Positions 13,901-28,300 of a stretch of 64,000 nucleotides of DNA are shown in pieces. The stretch spans positions 10,742,019-10,806,018 of the forward strand of contig OY294054.1 in NCBI GenBank assembly GCA_958510825.1. The letters run 5' to 3'. The notes under the pieces are model-generated. The model ran no database searches. It saw only the letters and a program-made list of their open reading frames with translations, and was not told where the DNA came from. The DNA is from Brachypterus glaber (Eukaryota > Arthropoda > Insecta > Coleoptera > Kateretidae). Made by a program: the position numbers and the translations under genes. Position 1 is the first letter of the stretch, and every line of letters starts with the position of its first letter.

Positions 13901-15256
13901 ACTTGCATAGCACCAAAATTGCGTATAAATTGCTCCGTGAAAAGAAGCCTTTATGTGGCGAAGTTTTTTAAAAGAATTTTCATTATGACATTTAAAATCA
14001 GCATTTTGTTTAACTTACCGACTTACCTTTGGCTTTAAAACAAAACAATTATTCTGTATTTTTAAGTTTAATTTTATACTGAGAAGGAAAAATTGTAAAT
14101 TGTAATTTAACTGCTTGAATGATGCGTATACATCACGTACTTATTCTTAGACTTTGCGGCTGATTCTCCATAAATACAGATATTTGGGCTCCCTCGTTAT
14201 TCCAACCCCTTACCTGTATCAGTTTCAGATCACATCACTTTTTTTACTTTTTTTTTGTTTTTTTTTTGTTTTCTTAAAAAAAAACAGCCTATTGCCTGGC
14301 ATAATATTTCAAAAATTGTATGTGTTGGATTTTTTTGAGGCCAGATTCGGATTTAGTAATTTTAAAATGACAAGAAACGCACACTTTCATATCAAGGCAA
14401 AAATAAAAGTTTCATGTTGTTACCCTGTATTAGTAGTAGTTAATAACATAGTACTAACACCTATTTTAGACGTCCCTTGGAGAACGTGTAACAATTACTG
14501 GAATACGAAATATTGTGTTAACCCTTACGAGAGACGGCAGCTAACATGTTGGGAAAAATTTAACCCAAATAACACTTTTAGTAAATATTGTACCATTAAA
14601 TCGACTAACATCACTGTAGGAGAATTAACAGATCCTGTCAAGGAATTTTGGGAGTAAGTAATTAATTGGACTTAAAAAAAGGATTTTTTGAAAATATTTT
14701 GTCCCCCCTTATGTCTTGAAAAATACTATAACGAACTTCTGCCAAATTTCAGCTTAAAAAAACTAAACTAGGGTCCGCCCCAATTCATTTAACAATTGGA
14801 AAAAAAAATAAAATAATTATTTTTTTGATCAAATATATATCGTATTTTCAAAAAATCGTTTTTTTAGATACCCTAATAACCAAATAGCATGCATTTAGAA
14901 TTATTTAGTAAGGTAAACCCATTCAAGTGTGATATAGTTTTGTATAAGTTATTATTTATAATGTTTTCGAGTTGCGGTGATTGCTAAAATCTATTATTAT
15001 TCACAGCGCCTGCGCTAGAATAATATACGGTAGTTTCGAATTTCCCAAAATGGGTTTTATGAAACCGCCCATCCGTCCGTCTGTCCGATGTCACGATTTT
15101 TGTAGACACGATAACTCCAGGAAGAATTATCCGATCGACTTAAAATTTTCAGGTAAAAAAAGTTCTATGAGGGGAAGATCCCTATGGTTTTTCAAAGTTA
15201 TCCCCCAAAACAAAAAGTTATAGGGGTTTAAACTTTTTTTAAAAATAAAAACTATC

Positions 15257-15326
<70 letters not shown>

Positions 15327-18300
15327 TATATTCCTTTTTCGCAAAAAAGAAAATAAAAAAAAAATGAAAATTTTTGAAATTTTTTTTTCGATTTTTTTTA
15401 TTTTTTTAAGTGTTTCGATTTTCAAAAAAGATCTTTTTTAACTTTTTTTTTAATATATTTTTTTGATATTTTGGTAAATGCAATATACCATTTATTGTGA
15501 ATAATATATAATGGAATGCGTAGTATTACATATCTTCACGGCTTGTTGTTGCTCTACACTCGAATATAACATTGTGGAAAATTAGTAAATGACAGGAACG
15601 TTTGAAAGAAAATTGGTCCCATTAAAACTTTTAAAGATAGCGCCCCTATGACGTCACTTATGGAAGTAAAGACAAAAGATGTTCCGCTTAAAACAAAAAT
15701 CGACCTGCAGCGCTATTTTTGACATTCGCAATATTCGAATTACATAATAAATTTGATATTCTTGACCATTCGCATCAAAATCGATTGTTCGCATAAACAA
15801 CGAGCCGAGTCTAGCGTTCGAAAATGTCAAATTTCGTTGGAAACGATTCACATAACCTTAAATTGTCTATAGTGTGTGTAATAAATTACCACTGGTAATG
15901 AATGATTTATAATATTTGGCTAATTTGGAAGAATTAGTTTTAGCAGAAGTGCAAATAGAAAGTCACAGGTTTAACAATGTTGATTGTCAATTGACATCAA
16001 AAAGTCCCGTTCTTTGATACGGGATTGTCTTTGATCATATGTTTTATGTTTAAGTGGACTGCTATTAGGTATAAAAATAAGTTTAAACAAAACGACAGTT
16101 TTCAATAAATAAATTAAGCTATCCTACCTTGTCTTTAGCTCCGTGTGGGAAGGGTTGCAACCGCCATTTTATTCTCTTCTCAGGTAATTAATTATTGGTT
16201 GCTGTGTTACTTTTACACAATACATGTGAGCGGAATTAATAGTTTCATTGTAGAAATAATTATGCTAATTTAAAACTCAAAAGCCCCGTTTTGGATATAT
16301 CGATTAGATGAGTATATTCTCACGCATCGAGCTATATCGACCGGTGAATTTGTACTGATTTATGGGAGATTCACGACCTGTACCAATTAAGCACGCGCAG
16401 TAATTAAGGTGATTTTTTGCGCGCTACAATACAATTTACTTTAAAATAAAGTATTATTTTTAAAATATAATTATGTATGCAAATTAAATTAAATTATTTA
16501 TAATAAAAATCCCAAATTAAAATAAATACAGCCACAGAATATGTAGTTGTAACATTGATCCTTTTGAACTTTTAAGGGGTAAGACTTTTTACCTTCAAAT
16601 TTTTAAAATATTTTGTTTTTAAACATTTTTACATAGAAAGAAAAAAGATATCATTGTGAAATTTTGTAGGTATGTTTATTTATATTTCAAAAATACAATT
16701 TTTTTTAGATTTTTAAAGTGCCATTTTTTGGCAATTATTTTTTGTTTTTGAAAAAAACATTAAAAAACGGTGGTCGCCATGATTTCGGCCGTTTAGATCG
16801 ACTAAAAAAAAACAGATATTATTCAGTATTTAAGTCGCTATAGCCCTAGCTAGAAGAAATGTTTTTGTCCAAAAGATAAAAAAATGGCAGATGTTTTTCT
16901 TGAAAATTATTTAAAAAAAAATAAAAAAAAATAAAAAAAAAATTTAAAAAGAAAATATTTTTAAAATTTGAAGGTAGAAAGAAGTAAATACCAGTTTATT
17001 GGTTACACAAGCCAACAAGGATTTTGCCATTAGATGTTTTTTTTACAAAATTTCAGAATTTTGTGCCGGTTTTTGTTTTTTCTTTTCCCTTACAAAAAGG
17101 AAAGTTATATTCAAAATCAACATAACTAAATTACCCAAAATCAGTCGTCAGATCCAAATCAACTTTTAAAAGTTGATAATTGGCCTATGTTATTTTCCAA
17201 TTTCAAAGGACTTGTGCCGCTTTCAATTACGAATAGTGGTCAAGAATACGATTTCCATTCTCTAGTCGCAAATAGCCACTCGCAAATTTGCGAATACGTT
17301 AATTTGCAAACGAGGTCAAGAATGGCGCTGCTGTTTTTTTGTAATTTTTGTAAAAAATATAATTTTCAAAGTTATCGAATTTGTTCATTTCAAAAATTCC
17401 ACATTGTATAGCGAACAAAATCCATATTAAAAATAATAAAACCTAACTCTAGGAATCTACACTTTTATCCTTAAATTTAGCTTTAAGGCCGCTTTAAAAG
17501 ATGCAATTTATATTGTCCAATCCAAAAAAATAAAAATTGCAGTGCTTAAAAATTGCTTATTTCATGACCTAAAGCATAAGTTCAAAATTGCTTCGTACAA
17601 ATCCTCAACGTATTATACTGATTATTATAAAAGCCAGTAGTTACGCTTTTCCCATTATCACACTGTAGAGTTAACCTCACTCTTAGCAAAATAATGAAAC
17701 TAGGGTATTTGTAAAAATATGCAAATATTTGAGTGTAGGTACCTAAAAATTTGCTAATATGCATCTAATTTCTGTATGTAAAGTATTACTTACTGCCAGT
17801 AAATCAGTCGATTGACCTTATGTACAAACTTACTTAGTAATTTTGCGCGCTAGTTCTTTTTAACATTTCCTAGCGTAATTTTACTAGATTAATTCAAATC
17901 CGCTTAGAAAAATAATTAAAGTTGGCGAATATCGGAGATATTTGCCTGGACAGAATGCATTCATATCCAAAACTTTTCTTTATGTTTGCTTAATAACTTA
18001 TATCGGGAGCGTTTCTGGGGTCGCTAAAACCAAATTTAATAAGTTCGCTTTGTAAATCAATAGCTACATTAGAAATCCCCGATATCACTTTTAGAAAAAA
18101 AAAAAACTAAAATTATCCAAATTTTGCAGCCATTTTGATTCCATCATATTGAATGATTAAATTTTGAGAGTATATTCGGTTGATAAACCAAGAGCGTTTT
18201 TGGGAGACGTCTCAAGACTAAGAAAAAATACTTTTTTTGTTTTACATTCGGTACATAAGTATGCATACACATAAAATGGATGTTAAAATCCAGTAGTTAC

Positions 18301-21300
18301 ACTTTTTCCATTATCACACTGTAGAGTTAACCTCACTCTTAGCAAAATAATTAAACTTGGGTATTAGTAAAAATATACAAATATTTGAGTGTAGGTAACC
18401 AAAAAATTTCTGATATACATCTAATTTCTGTATGTAAAGTATTACTTACTGCCAGTAAATCAGTCGATTAACCTTATGTACAAACTTACTTAGTAATTTT
18501 GCGCGCCAGTTCTTTTTAACATTTCCTTACGTAATTTTACTAGCTGAGTTCAAATCCGCTAAGAAAAATAATTAAACTTGGCGAATATCGGAGATATTTG
18601 CCTGGACAGGATGCATTCATATCCAAAATTATTGTTTATGTTTGCTTAATAACTTGTATCGGGAGCGTTTCTGGGGTCGCTAAAACCTAATCTAATAAGT
18701 TCGCTTTGTAAATCAATAGCTACATTAGAAACTCCCGATATTACTAAAAAACTAAAATTATCCAAATTTTGCAGCTATTTTGATTCCAGCATATTGAATG
18801 ATTAAATTTTGAGAGTATATTCGGTTTAAGCAAACACAAAAACTCCCTGTTAAAATGCACTCTTAGCAAAATAATTAAACTTGGGCATTAGTAAAAATAT
18901 GCAAATATTTGAGTGTAGGTACCTAAAAATTTTCTGATATGCATCTAATTTCTGTATGTAAAGTATTACTTACTGCCAGTAAATCAGTCGATTAACCTTA
19001 TGTACAAACTTACTTAGTAATTTTGCGCGCCAGTTCTTTTTAACATTTCCTTACGTAATTTTACTAGCTGAGTTCAAATCCGCTAAGAAAAATAATTAAA
19101 GTTTTTGATTCCATCATATTGAATGATTAAATTTTGAGAGTATATTCGGTTGATAAACCAAGAGCGTTTTTGGGAGACGTCTCAAGACTAAGAAAAAATA
19201 CTTTTTTTGTTTTACATTCGGTACATAAGTATGCATACACATAAAATGGATGTTAAAATCCAGTAGTTACACTTTTTCCATTATCACACTGTAGAGTTAA
19301 CCTCACTCTTAGCAAAATAATGAAACTAGGGTATTTGTAAAAATATGCAAATATTTGAGTGTAGGTACCTAAAAATTTGCTAATATGCATCTAATTTCTG
19401 TATGTAAAGTATTACTTACTGCCAGTAAATCAGTCGATTGACCTTATGTACAAACTTACTTAGTAATTTTGCGCGCTAGTTCTTTTTAACATTTCCTAGC
19501 GTAATTTTACTAGATTAATTCAAATCCGCTTAGAAAAATAATTAAAGTTGGCGAATATCGGAGATATTTGCCTGGACAGAATGCATTCATATCCAAAACT
19601 TTTCTTTATGTTTGCTTAATAACTTATATCGGGAGCGTTTCTGGGGTCGCTAAAACCAAATTTAATAAGTTCGCTTTGTAAATCAATAGCTACATTAGAA
19701 ATCCCCGATATCACTTTTAGAAAAAAAAAACTAAAATTATCCAAATTTTGCAGCCATTTTGATTCCATCATATTGAATGATTAAATTTTGAGAGTATATT
19801 CGGTTGATAAACCAAGAGCGTTTTTGGGAGACGTCTCAAGACTAAGAAAAAATACTTTTTTTGTTTTACATTCGGTACATAAGTATGCATACACATAAAA
19901 TGGATGTTAAAATCCAGTAGTTACACTTTTTCCATTATCACACTGTAGAGTTAACCTCACTCTTAGCAAAATAATTAAACTTGGGTATTAGTAAAAATAT
20001 ACAAATATTTGAGTGTAGGTAACCAAAAAATTTCTGATATACATCTAATTTCTGTATGTAAAGTATTACTTACTGCCAGTAAATCAGTCGATTAACCTTA
20101 TGTACAAACTTACTTAGTAATTTTGCGCGCCAGTTCTTTTTAACATTTCCTTACGTAATTTTACTAGCTGAGTTCAAATCCGCTAAGAAAAATAATTAAA
20201 CTTGGCGAATATCGGAGATATTTGCCTGGACAGGATGCATTCATATCCAAAATTATTGTTTATGTTTGCTTAATAACTTGTATCGGGAGCGTTTCTGGGG
20301 TCGCTAAAACCTAATCTAATAAGTTCGCTTTGTAAATCAATAGCTACATTAGAAACTCCCGATATTACTAAAAAACTAAAATTATCCAAATTTTGCAGCT
20401 ATTTTGATTCCAGCATATTGAATGATTAAATTTTGAGAGTATATTCGGTTTAAGCAAACACAAAAACTCCCTGTTAAAATGCACTCTTAGCAAAATAATT
20501 AAACTTGGGCATTAGTAAAAATATGCAAATATTTGAGTGTAGGTACCTAAAAATTTTCTGATATGCATCTAATTTCTGTATGTAAAGTATTACTTACTGC
20601 CAGTAAATCAGTCGATTAACCTTATGTACAAACTTACTTAGTAATTTTGCGCGCCAGTTCTTTTTAACATTTCCTTACGTAATTTTACTAGCTGAGTTCA
20701 AATCCGCTAAGAAAAATAATTAAAGTTGGAGAATATCGTAGATATTTGCCTGGACAGGATGCATTCATATCCAAAACTTTTGTTTATGTTTGCTTAATAA
20801 CTTATATCGGGAGCGTTACTGAGGTCGCTAAAACCTAATTTAATAAGTTCGCTTTGTAAATCAATAACTACATTAGAAACCCCCGATGTCACTTTTTAGA
20901 AAAACAAACTAAAATTATCCAAATTTTGCAGCCATTTTGATTCCAGCATATTGAATGATTAAATTTTGAGAGTATATTCGTTTTAAGCAAACACAAAAAC
21001 TCCCTGTTACAATGTTTTAAGCAAAAAAAACATTAAAATCTCTGATATTTGCTAATTTAAATTTTTTGTTGACTCAGCGGATAAGAATACTTAAGAAACT
21101 GTAAAATATTTGAGGTTACGTTATTTGTCAAGTTTGACATTAAATAAAATATATACCTATACAATTGATAAACCAAGAGCGTTTTTGGGAGACCTCTCGA
21201 GACGAAGAAATACTTTGTTTTACATTCGGTACATAAGTATGCATACGCATAAAATGGATTCTAAAAAAAATACCGAATCTATATGTATACTTTTGATTAT

Positions 21301-22164
21301 AGCCATCTAAAAAATTATTCGTTCTGTATTTTATTGTATAGAAAAGGCGGAAAGTCCTGTTTTGTTCCTTGAAGTAAGTTAGTTCTCTTTAAATTATATT
21401 TTTGAGAGTTGCTTTTTTTTAACTAGTGACTGCAGCGTTGTCAATGTCGTTCGCATCTCTAACGTTGGTAATTAGTAACGATATCAGACGACAAGCAATT
21501 GTCCAGAATAACTTGATTGTCCCTTCCCGGGACATTGTTCAAGGTTTGTGTACCCCAACAGTGTTTAGTATGGAGATACAGCACCTTTTGTTTATCGAGC
21601 CGACCCTTGTATAGTAGGGTGTTTTAAAAAAACTCTATTTCATTAAAAAAAATTAATAAGTAAATATTGCCTTACACCCGAAAGGTTACAGAAGCCTTAT
21701 GTATTAAGTAAGTAAAATATATAAAAAATCGAAAAAAAAAACTGTAAAGAATAAAAATTATGGATTTCATATTTACTTTATTATTTGGGGACGATTGATT
21801 TATTAAATTGCCATATTAAATATGGCAGAAAATCAAGATGACTTAGACTAGATGTTTAGAAAATTAGTTGAAGAATTACAAAAATGGGATTTGAAAATAA
21901 AAATAATAATAATAATTATTATTTTTATTATAATCATAATTAAAACAAGGACTTGCATTGCAAACTGACTCACAGTCAAGAATTGCCAACATTTCCTTAC
22001 TAATGATCAGTATTCGGCGTAAACTCAGTTATGACTCATCAACGTTGAAAATAGACTTACGGAATAATTTTGCCGAATTATGAGGGACATTTTATAAATC
22101 GAAACATTTGACGACTAATTTGTTACCCACAACTATATTAACTATACATATTAACTATACATAC

Positions 22165-22210
<46 letters not shown>

Positions 22211-25200
22211 TTATGGCGTACAAGGTGAGCTCCTCCCATGCTAAAGTTGCGGCTAAAGTGGGCTCCGCGGCAAGGTGAGCTCCGATACACGGAGCCCACT
22301 TTGCCAAACGCTAAAAATATCGCCAAACATCTTATTTTAAGGTGTAGATTCATTCTCTAAAGTTTCAGCTGGACTCCATTTTGGTCGCTATCATGAATAT
22401 GTATACTTTTTTAGTTTGCGTGTATATTATTAGATGGCGGCAATTGTAAACCTTAATATACAGCGTTGGATACCTTCAGCGGTCAACCTGGAATCCACTA
22501 CGCTTGGCAATGCAGCATATGTATATTTTATACACCTAGCGGTTATGGTAAACTCATATAAATAAAAGTGAATCTTTGACGGCTTATAATAATGCAACAA
22601 GAAAACAACACTCTATTTTATTTGCCTAAACTAGTAATATGAAAATACGGATCATTTATTTTGCTATTTAGTGCATCATTGTGTTCTCGGGTGGGATCAT
22701 TGAGTTCTCGGATGGGATAATTTAGTTCTCGGATGGGATCATTGAGTTCTCGGCTCGGCTCGGAGGAAAAAAACTATTTTATATAATAGGCTGACTGAAA
22801 TTATTGTTTATTACTTGCAAAAAGTATTACATAAGCATGGAGAGCCCCAAATAAGCTTTTATAAACCAAGAATTGAGATCCCAGTAACTTTGAATACCTA
22901 TAGCAAATAAGTTGGGCTCCTTAGTCACGTGGTTGATGTATATCTTTCGAAAATATATTGAATACCTATCTAAATACCTTTAGCAGATAAGTTGGGCTCC
23001 TTAGTCACGTGGTTAATGTATATCTTTGGAAAATCTATTGCTCTAGCGTTTAAGTTGAGCTCCATGGAGCTTGATCTAGCGATGCATCGACATTCTCTTT
23101 TTAGTCACGTGACTATTGCAATGGTTCTCTGTTATTTGTTGTTAAATTGTCTAAGAACGTAAAGAAATTTTTTAAATATGTCGAAAAGAATATTTGTTTT
23201 GTTTTTAAAAACCTTTCAAATAAATACAATAAACGTCATTGTTCGAATCAGCCAGAAATCACAAAAGTCGTCCGCCATTTTGACCAAAATTTTTTAATAT
23301 ATGGCACAGAAAACCCCCAGATACCGATTTTGGTTCGAATTGGCAATTAATGACACAAATCATCCGCCATGTTGATGCCGCCATTTTGATTTTTTTGTAA
23401 TTATGACAAAAAATTCGTAATCTACTACCCCGAAAAACCCCTGATACCGATTTTGGTTCGAATCGGCCAGAAATCACAAAAGTCGTCCGCCATATTGGCG
23501 CCGCCATTTTGATTTTTTTAATCTTAACAAAAAATTGGTAATCTATGACCCCGAAAACCCCCTGATACCGATTTTGATTCGAATCGGCCAGAAATTACAA
23601 AAGTCGTCCGCCATATTGGCGCCGCCATTTTGATTTTTTATTTTGACCAAAAATTCGTAATCTACGACCCCGAAAACCCCCTGATACCGATTTTGGTTCG
23701 AATCGGCCAGAAATTACAGAAGTCGTCCACCATATTGGCGCCGCCATTTTGATTTTATTAATTTTAACAAAAAATTCGTAACCTACGACCCCGAAAACCC
23801 CCTGATACCGATTTTGGTTCAAATCGGCCAGAAATCACAAAAATCGTCCGCCATATTGGCGCCGCCATTTTGATTTTTTTAAATTTTGACAAAAAATTCG
23901 TAATCTACGACCCCGAAAACCCCCTGATACCGATTTTGGTTCAAATCGGCCAGAAATCACTAAAGTCGTCCGCCATATTGGCGCCGCCATTTTGATTTTT
24001 TTAATTTTAACAAAAAATTCGTAATTCACGACTTCGAAAACCCCCTGATACCGATTTTGGTTAAAATCGGCCAGAAATCACAAAAGTCGTCCGCCATATT
24101 GGTGCCGCCATTTTGATTTTTTTTAATTTTAACAATAAATTCGTAATTCACGACCCCGAAAACCCCCTGATACCGATTTTGGTTCAAATCGGCCAGAAAT
24201 CATAAAAGTCGTCCGCCATATTGGCTTAAAAATGCCAAATAAAGGGCGATTTTGTGAGGCCATTCAGTGCAGGTGGGGCCACGTAACATCTATCGAATCC
24301 CCACAAAAAAAATTTTTTGGCGCCCCCGCCGTCGTCCCCATATCAAATAAACGTTATTAAAAATACCAAATAAAGGGCGACTTTGTGCGGCCATTCAGTG
24401 TAGGTGCGACCACGTAAGATCTATCGAATCCACACGAAAAAAAAAATTCTGGCGCCCCCGCCGTAGCCCCCATATCAAATAAACGTTATTAAAAATACCA
24501 AATAAAGGGCGATTTTGTGCGGCCATTCAGTGTATGTGCGGCCACGTAAAATCTATCGATTTCACACAAAAAAAATGTTTTGGCGCCCCTGCCGCCGCCC
24601 CCATATCAAATAAACGTTATTAAAAATACCAAATAAAGGGCAATTTTGTACGGCCATTTAGTGTAGGTGCGGCCACGTATTATCTATCGAATCCCCACAA
24701 AAAAAATTTTTTGGCGCCCCCGCCGTCGCCCCCATATCAAATAAACGTTATTAAAAATACCAAATAAAGGGCGACTTTGTGCGGCCATTCTGTGTAGGTG
24801 CGGCCACGTAAGATCTATCGATTCCACACAAAAAAAAATTTTTGGCGCCCCTGCCGCCGCCCCTATATCAAATAAACGTTATTAAAAATACCAAATAAAG
24901 GGCGACTTTGTGCGGCCATTCAGTGTAGGTGCGACCACGTAAGAACTATCGAATCCACATGAAAAAAAAATTCTGGCGCCCCCGCCGTCGCCCCCATATC
25001 AAATAAACGTTTTTAAAAATACCAAATAAAGGGCGATTTTGTGCGGCCATTCAGTGTAGGTGCGGCCACGTAAAATCAATATTTTATTTAAAAAAACATG
25101 ACAACACCGCAAGGAGCCCAGGTTGCTTAAAATACCCAATACGTGGAGCCTGCTTTGCCGATAGGTATGGTAATACACGTCAAAGGAGCTCAACCTAACC

Positions 25201-25318
25201 GCTACATGTATGGGATCCCGTCTTGTACTTTATGTGTATAGTGGTATACACGAAATATACACAAGGACTCCACCTTTCACTCTATGTATAACGGAGCTCA
25301 CCTTAACCGCTATCTGAG

Positions 25319-25370
<52 letters not shown>

Positions 25371-28300
25371 TTTTTCAAATAAAAAAACGACATTCGATTT
25401 TTATCTTTTAACAATAGGAAAGTTTTTAATTTTTATTTGTCGATAACTTTTTTTCCCACCTTACTAGTTAAATGGAATCATTAAAAAAAATCAAGATAAA
25501 AAGAAATAAAAATGTAAATATTTAAAACCTCGCATCAACGCTAGAGTCGACGCGGCGCCTATGCGAGTACTGGATATTCGCCGACTACTGCTAATGATTT
25601 AATTTAATTCACAAATGCAGACAACATAGATAGCAGTGCTAGTTAAAAAACTTTACATCAGGTTTTGTTTTTATTATATATACTTGTATATACTGAAAGT
25701 TAGATTTTTTTTGTCATTTTAATGTAAATTCTTTCATTTTATATATTATTAAGAAAATGTGACCTTTATTTCTTTTTTTTTATATTGAGGTAGCTCCTTC
25801 TCCATATTTAGAAAGATTTTTTTAATTTTCACCTTTACTTCAAACGAAAAAAATGTAATTTTAGTTTTTTATTACGAGTATATATAATAAGAACACCTGA
25901 AAAAGTTTTTTATTTCAGATTATTAAAAAATAAATAAAATTTTACTGTTTTTGACTTTTTGACCTATAACTCAAAAACCAGCCATCAGATCAAGTTGAAT
26001 AGTTTCATTAAAAAGATGAAATCTACATCATACTAAAAAGTCAGAATTTTTGAAAGCCAGTTTCCATAAGAAACGTGCCTTTCTCCCCTACATTCAAAAT
26101 TTTTAGCATCTGTGCTTTTTCCAGCTTTAGAAATGAAATATTTGAGTAGTCCTGTAAGATATGAAAATTTTTGATAAATTAGTGTCATTTTACTTTATTT
26201 TATTTAAAAAAATAAATAAAAAATATATACCAGATATTGTATCCTTTTATATTCGCCATACTAAAATATATAGTTTAAAAAGGTATTATATTAAATTGAG
26301 AACTGTTAATGGCAAACCATGCAATAACTTCATATAGATTTCTTAAACTTTATGTAAGTCATTATTTATGAAAGTTTTCATCTCGATTACCTGGAAATGG
26401 ATAATATATCAGTCGAGTCATAACTGCAGGTATTTTTAGAAAATAGTGCTATCTAATATCCTGCTAATTCAAGTTGCCAACTTCCAGGTGTTTGGGAAGT
26501 ATAAGAAATATCTGAAATATAGACAGAAAAACAAACAGACAGACGTCCCATCGATTTTTTTATATACACTTTTCCAATATTTTTATCAATACCAGTAAGA
26601 GAATGAATGGCAGAACTAGCTAAAAAGATTTCCTGACCTTGAAGAAGGTTTAAAGCAATATCTATTTTTTCGATAACATTTTTACTAAAGTAGTATTTTA
26701 TGAGGAATCTTATAAGGGTATACGTGACAGGGTGTATAAAATAGGTTTCGTAATACTAGAACAACTTCAGATATGAGTTGTATTGTTCTGGTACCAATGC
26801 CGTTATTTCAACGTTTTTGTGATGCAGCTCAACTGTTGACCCGTTTAGATTTGCACAGATGGTCCGAATGTGCTTTTATCTATCCCGTTTCCTATAATTC
26901 ATATGTCAACGTTTAGTTTATTTATTAAAGATTCGTATCGTATCTCCAGAAAAAATGCCTTGTATTTTGTTGTATGATTATATAAATAAATGTACTCCCA
27001 AACGTATTCCTAAACTTTTAAACAGGCAGATAGACAGACAAAATCAAATGTAAAAAGTAAAAAATTGACTTTTTGAATCCAGCTTCTCCTATACCGTAAC
27101 CTAAAATAAATCATATGTTGGCATAAGCACAAATATTTTTTTAATTTCCTTTTGATCATATATATTAACACTAAATATATTGCCATCAGATGAAAACTTT
27201 AATCATAAAAATTGAAATACTTTTATACTTTTACTCTTTTTTCGTTTCGTTTTTCATATCTGGCAGCAAGTTTTTAGAGCTTTTACGCTTTATTTTTTAG
27301 TTTTCCAGAATAGAAAAAGTTTTTAAATATTATGTTGAACGTTGTCAAAGCAGGTACACACGCTTATAGATCAAAAACCTATAACAATATAATTTTTGTT
27401 ATTGTTTTTCTAATAATAATGGTAAACTGAAAATATTAGACTAATTACAAATACCTACAGTATGTACATTTTGTTAAAATTTATGAATGTTATTTAAGGA
27501 TTGAACTGTAACTTTTTATGTCAAAAAAATAATCAGAAAACTAATTTATTCACAATCATTTAGAAGTAAGCTAATATATTATATTAATTATTAATAACAA
27601 ACATGCGTAAAAGTTGAAAAATTAATTAGATATTGGTAACTTAACTAAAAGTTTGAAACACCTCATTTTCTTCCCTTCGTAAAGTGTCTTGTAACTAACT
27701 TTACATTTGTAAAATGTCAAAAACTTAAACATATTAAAATTTTATTAAAAAAAAGTTACTTATTTACAAAGAAACATGAGATATACATTTAAATTACAAT
27801 ATTTTGGTAATTAAATAAAGTAAAATGACATATCTTTTTATTAAAAATTAACATGATTTACATCATAAACAAGAACAATTAGCAACTATTAAAACTAGAA
27901 AATATTATGTTAAATATGCAATTAAAACTATTATTACAGCCAACTTGGCTGTCATTTTTGATAGATCACTGATAAATGCTGCCTCTGCTGGTAACTTAAC
28001 AAAGTAATTACATATCTTATAATTTCATTAACTTTTTTAGATAAATATTTAAATTTAATATTTTTAATATATTTAATATATTTCTAAATATTTTAAAATT
28101 GTTAATATAAATAATAGTTATTTTTTTTTTAATTTTCGTGGAGATTTCCATCTATACGTGTATTAAAAAAGCAAAATTTTCACCAGTATTCATAAATTTA
28201 AAAATGGTTAGTTTTGTTGTGGAAAATAAATTAAAAATTGTGAAATAAATAGGTATAATTGTAAATAAAGTAGTTTACAAAACTCGGTGAAACTTTTCAT

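Larger units (their letters stand above)
22209..25318. mobile_element. Candidate composite element: inverted GAGCTC-type motifs around two tandem arrays
   Basis: Between two TA tracts lie about ten copies of a short motif, AAGKTGRGCTCC, in both orientations. Left copies are at about 22,225, 22,258, 22,275, 22,291, 22,915, 22,993 and 23,056; right copies at about 25,107, 25,187 and 25,293. Outermost left CAAGGTGAGCTCC and outermost right GGAGCTCACCTT are inverted. The 121 bp and 131 bp arrays fill the middle. That it is one element is inference. Confidence 0.4.

Noticed and set aside
14154..14469. ORF extending upstream of Gat exon 3
   Set aside because: It is low-complexity sequence before a clear acceptor at 14,469, and Gat continuity from exon 2 is exact without it.
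23259..24029. Minus-strand ORFs with repeated MAAPIWRTT...[12 protein letters not shown] peptides
   Set aside because: They come from the 121 bp array. The period is not a multiple of three, so frames shift between units and no repeat protein can be encoded.
23250..25077. CRISPR-like array
   Set aside because: Units are 121-131 bp and similar throughout, with no unique spacers, in an intron of an animal gene.
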